The position numbers and the translations under genes were made by a program. A DNA stretch of 16,992 nt from JAZLGI01 sp045616225 (GTDB lineage Bacteria; Spirochaetota; Spirochaetia; Sphaerochaetales; Sphaerochaetaceae). Below the pieces are notes generated by a model. The model saw nothing but the letters and a program-made list of their open reading frames with translations. It did not search any database and was not told the origin of the DNA. Shown here piece by piece: positions 1 to 7,706 of the stretch (positions are counted from its first letter, which is position 1; each line of letters opens with the position of its first letter). The DNA is taken from positions 1-16,992 of the forward strand of contig JAZLGI010000017.1 of assembly GCA_045616225.1 (NCBI GenBank), in the 5' to 3' direction.

Positions 1-857
1 GAAACAACTTTGTAATCTTCGTCTGCAACAAGAGCATAGCCGTCTGTCCCTATTCTTCTGAATTGAGTAACGGCACTTATGTTATTCTCATTGGAAAGTT
101 CCTGCTCAATATCATAAATGTTGTCTCTAAGCAAATTCTCCGTATCTGTGGTACTTATTGTCTGTTCAAGTCTTGCAATAAAGCAAACAGAGATGACAAA
201 ACCTATAATCATGGCAATTGACAATCCGTAGTTGAACTGAACTGTAATAGTTCCTTTATCCGGCAGGGAGAACTTGGTTCCGTTAACTATATCTACCGCC
301 ACAATTGCCAGAACAACAGCAGCAAAGTTCATTGCTATCATTGGTACACTTGCACTCTGAATTACAGTAAAGGCTTCATGAAGGTCTTTAGGATGGGTAA
401 CAAAAACCATAAGCATGTGAAACACTTCTATAAAAGCTGCACACAAACCGCCCTTATACCACTTGGGTCTGTCTCTGAAAGTATATTTTACAAGTAAAGA
501 AGTAAAAATTCCGGCACACAATGTTGCAATTGAACATGCCATTTGAGTGTATTCACCAACGCCCCAAAGAGGAGCAAGGAATCTCTCAACAGAACCTATT
601 ACCGCAGAGATAATAGAAGCAGGCCATCCAAAATACAAACCGGCACAGATTACAGATGCATCTCTGGTATTGAGAACTGCCATTCCGGTATCTACACCAA
701 ATTCTGTTCCGTAAATTGCACAAAGCCCAAACAGAATTCCGGCGATTACGGAAAACTGCAGACGGCTTGTTTTCTTACCTATTTTTTCCAGAATGTTCAG
801 AATTACCGTCATCAATGCCGGCAAAACTATCATAGCAATACATCTGAATGCAATCAT
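1..857 (-). CDS. 5TM-LYT membrane sensor protein, N-terminal part
   Basis: The frame is open from an ATG at 857 to the window edge (285 codons, C-terminus missing). GAGGTG lies 2 nt before the ATG, a short but usable Shine-Dalgarno spacing. The protein begins with a run of hydrophobic segments (about residues 3-25, 35-55, 68-90, 103-123, 135-155, 170-190) and carries NTRD at 63-66 and a GWPASIISAVIGSVER stretch at 77-92. This pattern resembles the 5TM receptor of the LytS/YhcK type. A further membrane segment (about 210-229) leads into what looks like an extracytoplasmic sensor region ending in GTDGYALVADED. In this family such a head is usually joined to a SpoIIE-type phosphatase, histidine kinase or GGDEF output domain, which would lie left of the window. 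Ligand and output are unknown. It is divergent from the alcohol dehydrogenase at 953. Confidence 0.75.
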   Translation of the reverse strand, partial: MIAFRCIAMIVLPALMTVILNILEKIGKKTSRLQFSVIAGILFGLCAIYGTEFGVDTGMAVLNTRDASVICAGLYFGWPASIISAVIGSVERFLAPLWGVGEYTQMACSIATLCAGIFTSLLVKYTFRDRPKWYKGGLCAAFIEVFHMLMVFVTHPKDLHEAFTVIQSASVPMIAMNFAAVVLAIVAVDIVNGTKFSLPDKGTITVQFNYGLSIAMIIGFVISVCFIARLEQTISTTDTENLLRDNIYDIEQELSNENNISAVTQFRRIGTDGYALVADEDYKVV

Positions 858-916
858 AACACCTCAATCAATAAAAACACTATATCATATTTGAGAGACA
901 AAGTCCTCAGAATTCA

Positions 917-952
917 TGGTCAATTAGATTAATATTTGATATACTTTTCTTT
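917..952 (+). promoter_or_regulatory. Promoter of the alcohol dehydrogenase, leaderless geometry
   Basis: TATACT at 940-945 is a good -10 box. A weak -35 candidate TGGTCA (917-922, 4 of 6 matches to TTGACA) lies 17 bp upstream. Only 7 nt (TTTCTTT) separate the -10 box from the ATG at 953, so transcription should start at or next to the A of the start codon. No Shine-Dalgarno is present. Confidence 0.5.
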
Positions 953-2137
953 ATGGGATACACAGAATACTACACACCTACACATGTTTATTTCGGAAAA
1001 GAAACTGAGACTCTTGTCGGAAAGATTCTCAAAGAGAACAAGGCACATAAGGTGCTTATCCATTACGGTTCAGGTTCTGCAGAAAAGAGCGGTCTTCTTT
1101 CAGTTGTAAGAAAATCACTTGATGAGAACGGAATCAACTATGTTGAACTTGGAGGAGTCTGTCCTAATCCAAGATTAAGTCTTGCAAGAAAAGGCATAGA
1201 ACTTTGCAGAAAAGAAAAAGTGGACTTTATTCTTGCCGTAGGCGGAGGTTCTGTTCTGGACAGTACAAAATGCATAGCATACGGAGTTCCGTACAACGGA
1301 GACGTTTGGGATTTGTACTCAGGAAAACTTCCCCAAGAGAGACTGCCGTTTGGAACCATTCTCACCCTGTCTGCAACAGGAAGTGAAATGAGCAACTCAT
1401 CAGTAATCACAAATAATGAGAAAACACCGTACGACAAGATAGGAAACAACACAGATTTAGGAAGACCTGTTTTCTCTATTTTAAATCCTGAACTCACATA
1501 CTCTGTTTCAAAGTATCAGACAGGAAGCGGAAGCACAGATATTATCATGCATACCCTTGAAAGGTTTTTCCATAAAGGGCCTGTTCTGGAATTAACAGAC
1601 AATATTGCAGCATCACTCATAAAAACAGTCATAGAGAACACACATATTGCACTTGAAAATCCAAATGACTATGAGGCAAGGGCAAACTTAATGTGGGCAG
1701 GTTCACTTTCCCACAATGATTTAACCCACCTTGGCTATGAAACACGCGGAGATTGGAGCTGTCACAGACTTGAACATGAATTATCTGCAGTTTATGACGT
1801 TGCACACGGGGCAGGACTTTCATCTATCTGGGGAAGCTGGGCTCGTTACGTTGTTTCTGAAGACCCTGCACGTTTTGCAGTGCTTGGAAAGAAAGTTTTT
1901 GGAATTGAAGACAAAGATGTCAACAAAGCCGCAGAAAAAACAATCAATGAAATGGAAAAAACCTTTGTAAGTTTTGGAATGCCTGTAAATCTTCATGATT
2001 TGGGAATCAAATCAGATGACGGCACAGCAGCAATGCTTGCAGATAAGGCATCTCTCTGCGGAAAGAAAACTCTTGGAAATTTCAAAATCTTACAGAGAGA
2101 TGACATGTTAAAAATTTATCAGGCAGCTGTCAGATAA
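953..2137 (+). CDS. Iron-containing alcohol dehydrogenase (butanol dehydrogenase/YqhD-like)
   Basis: This 394-aa protein has the usual length and layout of group III metal-dependent alcohol dehydrogenases, which reduce aldehydes to alcohols with NAD(P)H in the cytoplasm. It opens with the family-typical PTHVYFGKE (9-17). The nucleotide-binding GGGS is at 97-100, followed by DSTK (103-106). The four expected metal ligands are in place: D196 and H200 (TDIIMH), H271, and H285 (VAHGAG), with the conserved 14-residue gap between the last two histidines. The family-type N-terminus supports the ATG at 953, which has no Shine-Dalgarno and sits 7 nt after a -10 box. The 3' end overlaps the convergent gene at 2130-2525 by 8 bp. 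The likely role is fermentative alcohol formation or aldehyde detoxification; the substrate cannot be read from sequence. Confidence 0.93.
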   Translation: MGYTEYYTPTHVYFGKETETLVGKILKENKAHKVLIHYGSGSAEKSGLLSVVRKSLDENGINYVELGGVCPNPRLSLARKGIELCRKEKVDFILAVGGGSVLDSTKCIAYGVPYNGDVWDLYSGKLPQERLPFGTILTLSATGSEMSNSSVITNNEKTPYDKIGNNTDLGRPVFSILNPELTYSVSKYQTGSGSTDIIMHTLERFFHKGPVLELTDNIAASLIKTVIENTHIALENPNDYEARANLMWAGSLSHNDLTHLGYETRGDWSCHRLEHELSAVYDVAHGAGLSSIWGSWARYVVSEDPARFAVLGKKVFGIEDKDVNKAAEKTINEMEKTFVSFGMPVNLHDLGIKSDDGTAAMLADKASLCGKKTLGNFKILQRDDMLKIYQAAVR

Positions 2138-2525
2138 GTTTGTTTTCTAAAAGATAATCCAAAAGAATTTTCTCAGCCTTTTCTACAGACATTCCGCACC
2201 TTAACTCAGGAGTGAAATTAACAGGCTTGACATCTCTGCAGTTAATTCCGCCCAAGGTTTCGTTAAAAAGTTTTACAAAACCGGCACAAAGCGGTCCAAA
2301 ACCCTCTGTCTTATGAGCTCTGTCTTTTACTGCAAGCTTACTGATAACTGCAATACAACCGCAAAGAGCGCCGCAGGCCTCTGAGCATCCCATTCCGCCT
2401 CCAAAGCCTGAAACCAAATTCAAATCATTCTCTGAGATTCCCAAGGAAAGCTTTTCATTCATTGCCCTTACTACAGCTTCACTGCAATTGAACCCGTCTT
2501 TTACATACAAATCTTCAGCTGTCAT
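2130..2525 (-). CDS. C_GCAxxG_C_C family probable redox protein
   Basis: This 131-aa cytoplasmic protein has eight cysteines (14, 47, 51, 55, 57, 80, 96, 110). They cluster in a GMGCSEACGALCGC stretch at 44-57 that matches the signature behind the C_GCAxxG_C_C name. The family is thought to be redox-active or metal-binding, but its reaction is not established. GGAGG lies 8 nt before the ATG at 2525. It is the last gene of a leftward operon with the EamA transporter (29-nt gap) and the M20 peptidase. A perfect hairpin (2537-2551) sits just ahead of, and touching, its Shine-Dalgarno. The stop codon lies inside the end of the convergent alcohol dehydrogenase. Confidence 0.85.
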   Translation of the reverse strand: MTAEDLYVKDGFNCSEAVVRAMNEKLSLGISENDLNLVSGFGGGMGCSEACGALCGCIAVISKLAVKDRAHKTEGFGPLCAGFVKLFNETLGGINCRDVKPVNFTPELRCGMSVEKAEKILLDYLLENKLI

Positions 2526-2536
2526 TTTTCTTCCTC

Positions 2537-2551
2537 CGGAGAAGGTCTCCG
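2537..2551 (-). promoter_or_regulatory. Intercistronic hairpin beside a Shine-Dalgarno
   Basis: On the minus strand CGGAGA-CCT-TCTCCG forms a perfect 6-bp stem with a 3-nt loop. Its last G is the first base of the GGAGG used by the gene starting at 2525. There is no U-tract, so it is not a terminator. It could stabilise an mRNA end or tune translation of the last operon gene. Confidence 0.5.
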
Positions 2552-2555
2552 TTTA

Positions 2556-3482
2556 TTAAAAGTCTGTAAAAGCAAACAATAAAATTCCAAAGATTATCAC
2601 TCCGATGAAAAAATATTGTTTTTTTGAAAGCTTGGTTTTATTTATTACCTTGCAAAACAATACAGTAAATACAGAATAAACACTAGACACAACTGCTGTA
2701 AAAAACGGTTTATTATCAAGTGCAAGACAATACGGAACCAAAACAATGTATTCGCAGAAAGAAGTTCCAAAGAAACAGAAATCTTTTCCTGACCTTATGA
2801 GATAAGGCTTTTTTTCTTTTATGCTTACAAAAATCCATACAATGAAACCTATGATTACAACAAAAAAAGAATACAGCCTAATAAAATCTATTGTCCCCAT
2901 ACCCTCTTCTATTACATCATCTATCAAGAGAGTTTCAAACACTGTTTCCAAACCTTCAAACAACGCACCCAAGATCGGAAGCAAAAAAACCAACAAACCG
3001 GTTTTTCTTTTTCCGGTTGTGTTTTTCTCATCTGTGTTTTGTGCAAGGAAAACCATTCCAAATGTCATTATCAAAGTTCCTGCAACAGAAAAGAACGAAA
3101 CCTGCTCCATTGCTTTTTCCTTATTACCGGTAAGGAAATAAAACAGCAAAAGCATAAAAAGAATAAACGTACTTGAAGTATTGGCAACCGGAGATACAAT
3201 AGATTGGTCTATTGTTTTTAACGCCTTTATCTCACAGAAAATAGCACAAATGTAGGCAAGAGGAATAAAAAAGAAAGTTCTGTACTGCAAAAGTAATTCA
3301 AATACTCCAAATCCCGTCTCAGAAAACGGTCTTGTTGCAATGAAAACAATAATGCCGGACAATCCTGTAAAAACAATGAATTTATACGAACAGAGACTGT
3401 CATTATCGTCAAATGTTCTTTCATACAGAGCATCTGCAACGCCCCACATAACAGAACTCAAAACAGCAATAAAGTACCACAT
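2556..3482 (-). CDS. EamA/DMT-superfamily membrane transporter
   Basis: The 308-aa protein is almost wholly hydrophobic, with about ten predicted membrane helices in two similar halves, as in drug/metabolite transporters of the EamA type. It opens with MWYFIAVLSSVMWGVADAL, a typical first helix in which W and G precede a polar turn. A basic, charged stretch near residues 148-158 (DEKNTTGKRK) separates the halves. AGAGG lies about 7 nt before the ATG at 3482. It follows the M20 peptidase after 20 nt, so the two are probably co-transcribed, and the pairing could suggest export or import of a small amino-acid-like compound. Substrate and direction cannot be told from sequence. Confidence 0.8.
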   Translation of the reverse strand: MWYFIAVLSSVMWGVADALYERTFDDNDSLCSYKFIVFTGLSGIIVFIATRPFSETGFGVFELLLQYRTFFFIPLAYICAIFCEIKALKTIDQSIVSPVANTSSTFILFMLLLFYFLTGNKEKAMEQVSFFSVAGTLIMTFGMVFLAQNTDEKNTTGKRKTGLLVFLLPILGALFEGLETVFETLLIDDVIEEGMGTIDFIRLYSFFVVIIGFIVWIFVSIKEKKPYLIRSGKDFCFFGTSFCEYIVLVPYCLALDNKPFFTAVVSSVYSVFTVLFCKVINKTKLSKKQYFFIGVIIFGILLFAFTDF

Positions 3483-3502
3483 ATCATCCTCTGCATTTAC
3501 AA

Positions 3503-4810
3503 TCAGAGATTGGTCATAAGATATTTATAGAATTTCACTGCAGGCTCTAAGGTTGAAACATCAACATTCTCATCTATTCCATGGACTGTTTCCAACTGTT
3601 TCTGAGAAATCAAAAAAGGCACAAAACGGTAAACGTTGTCACATATATCAGTAAGGAACCTGCTGTCACTTGCACCTGTCTGAATGTAAGGAGATGTAAC
3701 AACGCCTGGGTAAGACTTACTTACAGCATCTTCCATGAGCTTAAAGTAAGCTGTTTTAAAAGAAGAAACTCCGGAAGTGCCTCCATGGTTTATCACTGTT
3801 GTTTCCAGTCCGTATTTATCTGCAATTTTGCTTATTGCCTTTACACTGTTCTCAAGTCCCTGATGATGGGAATATCTCATATTTCCTACAACCCATGCAC
3901 TCTCCGGAATTACATTGCTCTCCCCTGAGCCCTGTGCCATTGTAAAGGCAACGGTAGTCCTTAAAAGGGCATTTGCAGAGGCAGAAACATTGGGAAGAAT
4001 TTTCTCAAGAAGCTTCTTGAAAAAACCAGGATGTCCCAGCACAAATTTCAGAGGTCCGTTCATTGAAACAGAAAGCCTTTTAAACATCTCGGAAACAGAT
4101 TCTGACAACTGTGCATCAAAGACATTTTTAGAATCTACCTCTGCCATAAACTTTCCAAGTCTTACAAGGGGACTGTCCTTTTCCGGAGTAGAAGCATGAC
4201 CTCCGTTACTCTTTGCAGTAAACTTAAGGTCTGCAAAGCCACGTTCTGCAACTCCAACCATTGCAAATGTTCCTTTTGCACCGGAAATAGGCTCATACAA
4301 AATCATTCCACCCTCATCAAGAGAAAAATCAAACCTTATTCCACGGCTTTTCAATTCTTCCACAATGGCAGGACACCCATATTTTCCGGAACCGGTTTCC
4401 TCACAGCAGGAACTCTCAAACCAGATATCACAATTTGGAACAAAACCTTCAGAGACAAGTTCATCAGCTGCCATAAGCATTCCAAAAAGCCCACCCTTTG
4501 TATCAAGGGTTCCTCTTCCCCAGACCTTACCTTCTGAAATTTCCCCGCCAAAAGGCTCATGTTCCCAAGCTCCTACGGCATCTACAACATCCTGATGATT
4601 CATAAATAGAACACGTTTGACAGAAGTTTTTCCCTTCCAGACAAGAACAAAGGAACCTCCAAAGTTTTCCATCTGTGCAACCTTGAAAATATTAGGAAAA
4701 AGCTCCTTGAGTTTATCCTGAAAAGCATAAAAACAGCTCATGTCTTTCTGGTCATACTCTGATACTGTCTTTGATTTTATGATTTCTGCCAAAATTTCTT
4801 CATACTTCAT
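3503..4810 (-). CDS. M20 family metallopeptidase (PM20D1/Gly-X carboxypeptidase-like)
   Basis: From the ATG at 4810 the product is 435 aa. It has the two-metal M20 active site: H72 (NHQDVVD), D103 (GRGTLDTKGG), the catalytic/ligand pair E137-E138 (CCEETGS), D165 (SLDEGG) and H410 (TVHGIDEN). The dimerisation domain lies between about 185 and 300. The W82..PFGG and GRGTLD spacing resembles the PM20D1/CPS1 branch, which cleaves small peptides or N-acyl amino acids. The frame extends to ATGs at 4846, but the best promoter (4834-4862) would start RNA near 4827, so the start at 4810 is preferred; its Shine-Dalgarno is weak. It is the first gene of the leftward operon. No signal peptide is seen with this start. 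Confidence 0.88.
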   Translation of the reverse strand: MKYEEILAEIIKSKTVSEYDQKDMSCFYAFQDKLKELFPNIFKVAQMENFGGSFVLVWKGKTSVKRVLFMNHQDVVDAVGAWEHEPFGGEISEGKVWGRGTLDTKGGLFGMLMAADELVSEGFVPNCDIWFESSCCEETGSGKYGCPAIVEELKSRGIRFDFSLDEGGMILYEPISGAKGTFAMVGVAERGFADLKFTAKSNGGHASTPEKDSPLVRLGKFMAEVDSKNVFDAQLSESVSEMFKRLSVSMNGPLKFVLGHPGFFKKLLEKILPNVSASANALLRTTVAFTMAQGSGESNVIPESAWVVGNMRYSHHQGLENSVKAISKIADKYGLETTVINHGGTSGVSSFKTAYFKLMEDAVSKSYPGVVTSPYIQTGASDSRFLTDICDNVYRFVPFLISQKQLETVHGIDENVDVSTLEPAVKFYKYLMTNL

Positions 4811-4833
4811 AAATTTCTCAATCCCTTGAGCAA

Positions 4834-4862
4834 AACATAACATCATATAGCAAATTTGTCAT
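4834..4862 (-). promoter_or_regulatory. Promoter of the M20-EamA-C_GCAxxG operon
   Basis: On the minus strand ATGACA (4862-4857, 5 of 6) and TATGTT (4839-4834, 4 of 6) are separated by 17 bp. RNA would start near 4827 and give a leader of about 17 nt before the ATG at 4810. Confidence 0.45.
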
Positions 4863-4892
4863 GTATTGAGCAGTTTTCAGAAACAATCCTCA

Positions 4893-5089
4893 CTTAGTGC
4901 TTAAATAAGAATATCCTTTGTTTAAGCACTTTTTTTCTGAAGAAAATTGTGCCTTACTTCTGATTTGCAAGAAAAAGGCACTAAGAACCAGGAAATTTAA
5001 GTGCTTAAAACTCAAAGAACTCTTTTTAAGCACTTCAGAAGTAAAAATAACAGTGCTTAAAAATGGAAAGACTAGAAAAAAGCACTAAG
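4893..5089. repeat. Four-unit palindromic array with exact 52-bp period
   Basis: GTGC recurs at 4897, 4949, 5001 and 5053, and GCAC at 4926, 4978, 5030 and 5082; every step is exactly 52 bp. Each unit is an inverted repeat: AGTGCTTAAA/TTTAAGCACT (4896-4905/4921-4930), GTGCCTT/AAGGCAC (4949-4955/4975-4981), AAGTGCTTAAAA/TTTTAAGCACTT (4999-5010/5024-5035), AGTGCTT/AAGCACT (5052-5058/5080-5086). Interiors and spacers differ between units. Unit 2 has paired changes (T.A to C.G, and A.T to T.A) that keep the stem. The outer ends also form a 10-bp inverted repeat, CTTAGTGCTT (4893-4902) with AAGCACTAAG (5080-5089). The array fills the space between two divergent promoters and does not continue on either side. 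No function is known to me. Confidence 0.85.
4896..4936 (+). terminator. Terminator-like first hairpin of the 52-bp array
   Basis: A perfect 10-bp stem with a 15-nt loop is followed directly by seven T (4930-4936). On the plus strand this has the form of an intrinsic terminator, but no plus-strand gene ends here. It may block readthrough toward the exporter, or the T-run may be chance. Confidence 0.3.
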
Positions 5090-5099
5090 GTAATCTCTA

Positions 5100-5133
5100 T
5101 TGTCTTTTTTTTGAATATGAATAGAATGCAGTC
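5100..5133 (+). promoter_or_regulatory. Promoter of the ABC exporter, leaderless geometry
   Basis: TTGTCT (5100-5105) and TAGAAT (5122-5127) are separated by 16 bp. Six nucleotides separate the -10 box from the ATG at 5134, so RNA should begin at the start codon. The intervening GCAGTC is no Shine-Dalgarno. The -35 box lies 10 bp past the end of the 52-bp array. Confidence 0.6.
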
Positions 5134-6870
5134 ATGATTGACTATTCAAAATCAAAGTTAAGCGTATTTGCCGGTTACATTAAACCTTACAAAAAAACAT
5201 TCATTTTAGATGTTCTTCTTTCAGTTACAATTTCACTTGTAGATCTTGTCTTTCCCTATATCTCAAGATGGACAATGAACACTCTGCTTCCTGAAAATGC
5301 ATTCAAAACATTTTTCATAGTAATGGGGATAATGCTTTTTGCTTATCTCTTAAGAGCCGTTTTCCAGTACATGGTCACTGTAATAGGACATGCCATGGGA
5401 ACAAAAATGGAAGCAGATATGAGACGTGATGTTTTTACACATATGCAAAACCTCTCCTTCTCTTTCTTTGATAAAAACAGAACCGGAGTCCTTCTCAGCA
5501 GAGTAACAAACGACCTCTTTGAAATAGTAGAACTTTCCCACCATGGTCCTGAACACCTCATAACATGCACACTCACAATAATAGGTTCTCTAGTAGTTCT
5601 TGCCACAATAAACTTAAAACTCACACTTGTATTGGCAATCCTCTTACCTGCCTGCATAACATTCTCAATGAGACAGAGAATCAAGATGCAGAAGGCAAAC
5701 AAAGAAGTAAAGAAAAAGACAGGAGAAATCAACGCAGCCATTGAAAGCGGAATCTCCGGAATCAGAACCTCAAAAGCCTTTGCCAATGAAAAGACCGAAG
5801 AAAACAAGTTTGAAATTGCAAATGAACAATTCAAGAAAACAAAGGTTAATTTTTACTCATCTATGGGACTCTTTAATGCAGGAATAGAGGCAACTCTTGG
5901 AATTGCACAGGTTGCAGTTATTACTTTTGGAGGATTTCTCATTATGAAAGGCTCTATGAGTTTCATAGATTTGGTAACTTTTACCCTTTATATCTCTGCC
6001 TTTACAACTCCAATAAGAAAACTTGCAATGTTTATGGAAATGTACGCACAAGGTTCAGCCGGTTTTGAAAGGTTCATAGAACTCATGAGAACCCAGCCGG
6101 AAATCACAGATTCACCAAATGCAATTGAACTCAAAAACGTAAACGGAGACATCTCATTTAAAGATGTTTCATTCCACTATGCAGACGGAAATACCGTATT
6201 GGATAATATTAGCCTTGATATCCACAGCGGAGAAACAATTGCCCTTGTAGGTCCTTCAGGAGAAGGCAAAACCACAATCTGCAGTCTCATTCTGAGATTC
6301 TACGAAGTCACAAAAGGAAGCATCTCATTAGACGGAACAGATGTAAGGGAAATACAACAGGACAGTTTAAGAAAGAACATTGGAATTATTCAGCAGGATG
6401 TATTCTTATTTGCAGGAACCGTCATGGAAAACATACGTTACGGAAAACCTCATGCCACAGATGAAGAAGTAATAAATGCTGCAAAACTTGCAGGAATACA
6501 TGAAGAAATAGTAAAAATGCCAAAAGGCTATGACACAAATGTAGGAGAACGCGGAGTATCACTTTCCGGCGGACAAAAACAGAGAATTTCAATAGCAAGA
6601 GTTTTCCTTAAAAACCCGTCTATTCTCATACTGGATGAAGCAACTTCTGCACTGGACAGCATAACAGAAGCAGCAATACAGAAAAGCCTTGAAGAACTTT
6701 CAGAAGGAAAAACCTGCATTGTAATTGCACATAGACTTTCCACAGTAAGAAATGCAGACAGAATCATAGTAATAGAAAACGGCAAAATTGCAGAACAGGG
6801 AACACGGGATGAGCTTATAAAAAAAGACGGACATTATGCCCGCCTTGAAAAAACCCAGATTACCGGTTAA
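5134..6870 (+). CDS. ABC exporter half-transporter (membrane domain fused to ATPase)
   Basis: The 578-aa length is typical of MsbA/YknV-type half-transporters. Residues 1 to about 310 form the six-helix membrane domain; the ATPase domain follows. Visible motifs are Walker A GPSGEGKTT (373-381), signature LSGGQ (477-481), Walker B ILILDE (497-502) and H533 of the H-loop (AHRLS). Walker A has Glu where Gly is more common, a tolerated variant. All catalytic residues are present, so the protein should be active, working as a homodimer or with a partner encoded elsewhere. The neighbours give no substrate; lipids, peptides and drugs are all possible. It has its own promoter just after the 52-bp array and apparently no leader. 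The stop codon directly abuts that of the convergent MgtC-like gene. Confidence 0.93.
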   Translation: MIDYSKSKLSVFAGYIKPYKKTFILDVLLSVTISLVDLVFPYISRWTMNTLLPENAFKTFFIVMGIMLFAYLLRAVFQYMVTVIGHAMGTKMEADMRRDVFTHMQNLSFSFFDKNRTGVLLSRVTNDLFEIVELSHHGPEHLITCTLTIIGSLVVLATINLKLTLVLAILLPACITFSMRQRIKMQKANKEVKKKTGEINAAIESGISGIRTSKAFANEKTEENKFEIANEQFKKTKVNFYSSMGLFNAGIEATLGIAQVAVITFGGFLIMKGSMSFIDLVTFTLYISAFTTPIRKLAMFMEMYAQGSAGFERFIELMRTQPEITDSPNAIELKNVNGDISFKDVSFHYADGNTVLDNISLDIHSGETIALVGPSGEGKTTICSLILRFYEVTKGSISLDGTDVREIQQDSLRKNIGIIQQDVFLFAGTVMENIRYGKPHATDEEVINAAKLAGIHEEIVKMPKGYDTNVGERGVSLSGGQKQRISIARVFLKNPSILILDEATSALDSITEAAIQKSLEELSEGKTCIVIAHRLSTVRNADRIIVIENGKIAEQGTRDELIKKDGHYARLEKTQITG

Positions 6871-7584
6871 TCAGAAGAAGATAGGATAAATCTGAATACT
6901 GTCAAATATCTCTTTCTCTTTGAGCTTTTCCATGAGTCTTGAAAGAGAATCTGCAGTCTTGAACAAAACATTTACAGAAACAACACTTCCCTCCGCAGTA
7001 TTTACCAAAGAAACATCTCTTAGAATAATATCAAACTGCTCAAGAATATTGTAAAACTCTTCAAGACTCATATTACGTTTTGTTATGTTACATTTTAATG
7101 CTCCTACATTAAGAGAATGAGATTTTGAATGAAATGAATGAAGAATCCATTGAACAAACAAAATTGATAAGGTAGCAATTACTCCAATACCATACAGTCC
7201 TGCACCTATTGAAAGACCAATTCCCACAGTTGCCCAAAGACCTGCTGCAGTTGTAAGACCTACGGCATTCTCTCTTCTTATGTAAATTACTCCTGCACCT
7301 ATGAAACCTATGGCCTGAACAACAGAAGAAGCAATTCTGGAGCCGTCTGCTTGAAGTCTAAGCCCTTCAATACCAACAACATCCATAAAACCATACTTAG
7401 AAACAATCATCATGAGAGATGATGCAAGAGCAACAATAATATGTGTTCTGAGACCTGCATTCTTTAGTCTTCTTTCTCTTTCAAGACCTACAAGCCCTCC
7501 GCAAATCATTGCGATAATCATTCTTATAACAAAATCCAAATAATTCTCGTTAGTAAGAATTATGTTTCGGAAAAAAGATACCAT
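6871..7584 (-). CDS. MgtC/SapB family membrane protein
   Basis: The 237-aa protein matches MgtC/SapB in length and order. A hydrophobic N-terminal half begins with the family signature GGLVGLERERR (30-40) and includes AIGFIGAGVIYI and GLTTAAGLWATVGIGL helices. A soluble C-terminal half (about 150-237) resembles the ACT-like domain of longer members. MgtC proteins help bacteria cope with low magnesium and acid, in some cases by acting on the F-type ATP synthase; no transport activity is proven for most members. GAGG lies about 7 nt before the ATG at 7584, and a perfect 17-bp palindrome sits in the promoter. It is apparently monocistronic and meets the ABC exporter stop-to-stop with no gap. Confidence 0.92.
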   Translation of the reverse strand: MVSFFRNIILTNENYLDFVIRMIIAMICGGLVGLERERRLKNAGLRTHIIVALASSLMMIVSKYGFMDVVGIEGLRLQADGSRIASSVVQAIGFIGAGVIYIRRENAVGLTTAAGLWATVGIGLSIGAGLYGIGVIATLSILFVQWILHSFHSKSHSLNVGALKCNITKRNMSLEEFYNILEQFDIILRDVSLVNTAEGSVVSVNVLFKTADSLSRLMEKLKEKEIFDSIQIYPIFF

Positions 7585-7601
7585 AACAAACCTCTCTGTT
7601 T

Positions 7602-7630
7602 GACATAATAAATTATTATGAGACCGTCAA
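7602..7630 (-). promoter_or_regulatory. mgtC-like promoter with 17-bp palindrome
   Basis: On the minus strand TTGACG (7630-7625) is a good -35 box, with a weak TATGTC (7607-7602) 17 bp downstream. CATAATAAATTATTATG (7604-7620) is a perfect inverted repeat with 8-bp arms and one central base. It covers the spacer and -10 region, the usual place for a repressor site. Confidence 0.45.
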
Positions 7631-7654
7631 AGTCTAAACTCAAGGAAAATTTTC

Positions 7655-7684
7655 AAAAAAAAGGGGGACTGCAGAACAGCCCCC
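7655..7684 (-). terminator. Intrinsic terminator of the SSS symporter gene
   Basis: On the minus strand GGGGG, CTG, a 5-nt loop, CAG, a bulged T and CCCCC form a GC-rich stem (7684-7663). A run of eight T (7662-7655) follows. It starts 23 nt after the symporter stop codon and lies ahead of the mgtC-like promoter, separating the two transcripts. Confidence 0.9.
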
Positions 7685-7706
7685 GTTAATTGGCCAAACT
7701 AATCTA

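Noticed and set aside
543..932. 129-codon plus-strand open frame near the left end
   Set aside because: It is opposite the 5TM-LYT sensor, whose membrane pattern and motifs are clear. The composition of the shadow frame is not protein-like.
1032..1060. GGCAC/GTGCT inverted motif inside the alcohol dehydrogenase, similar to the 52-bp array arms
   Set aside because: It is within well-conserved coding sequence (KAHKVLIH), occurs once and has different spacing; it is probably chance.
4811..4846. Longer N-terminus of the M20 peptidase from the ATGs at 4846/4843
   Set aside because: No Shine-Dalgarno or leaderless -10 box fits, and the best promoter (4834-4862) would start RNA downstream of these codons. 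The family-like protein begins at 4810.
4893..5089. CRISPR array or integron attC cluster
   Set aside because: The conserved parts are short inverted arms (about 7-12 bp), not identical 23-50-bp direct repeats, and there is no cas gene. The arms lack the attC core ending in AAC / starting with GTT.
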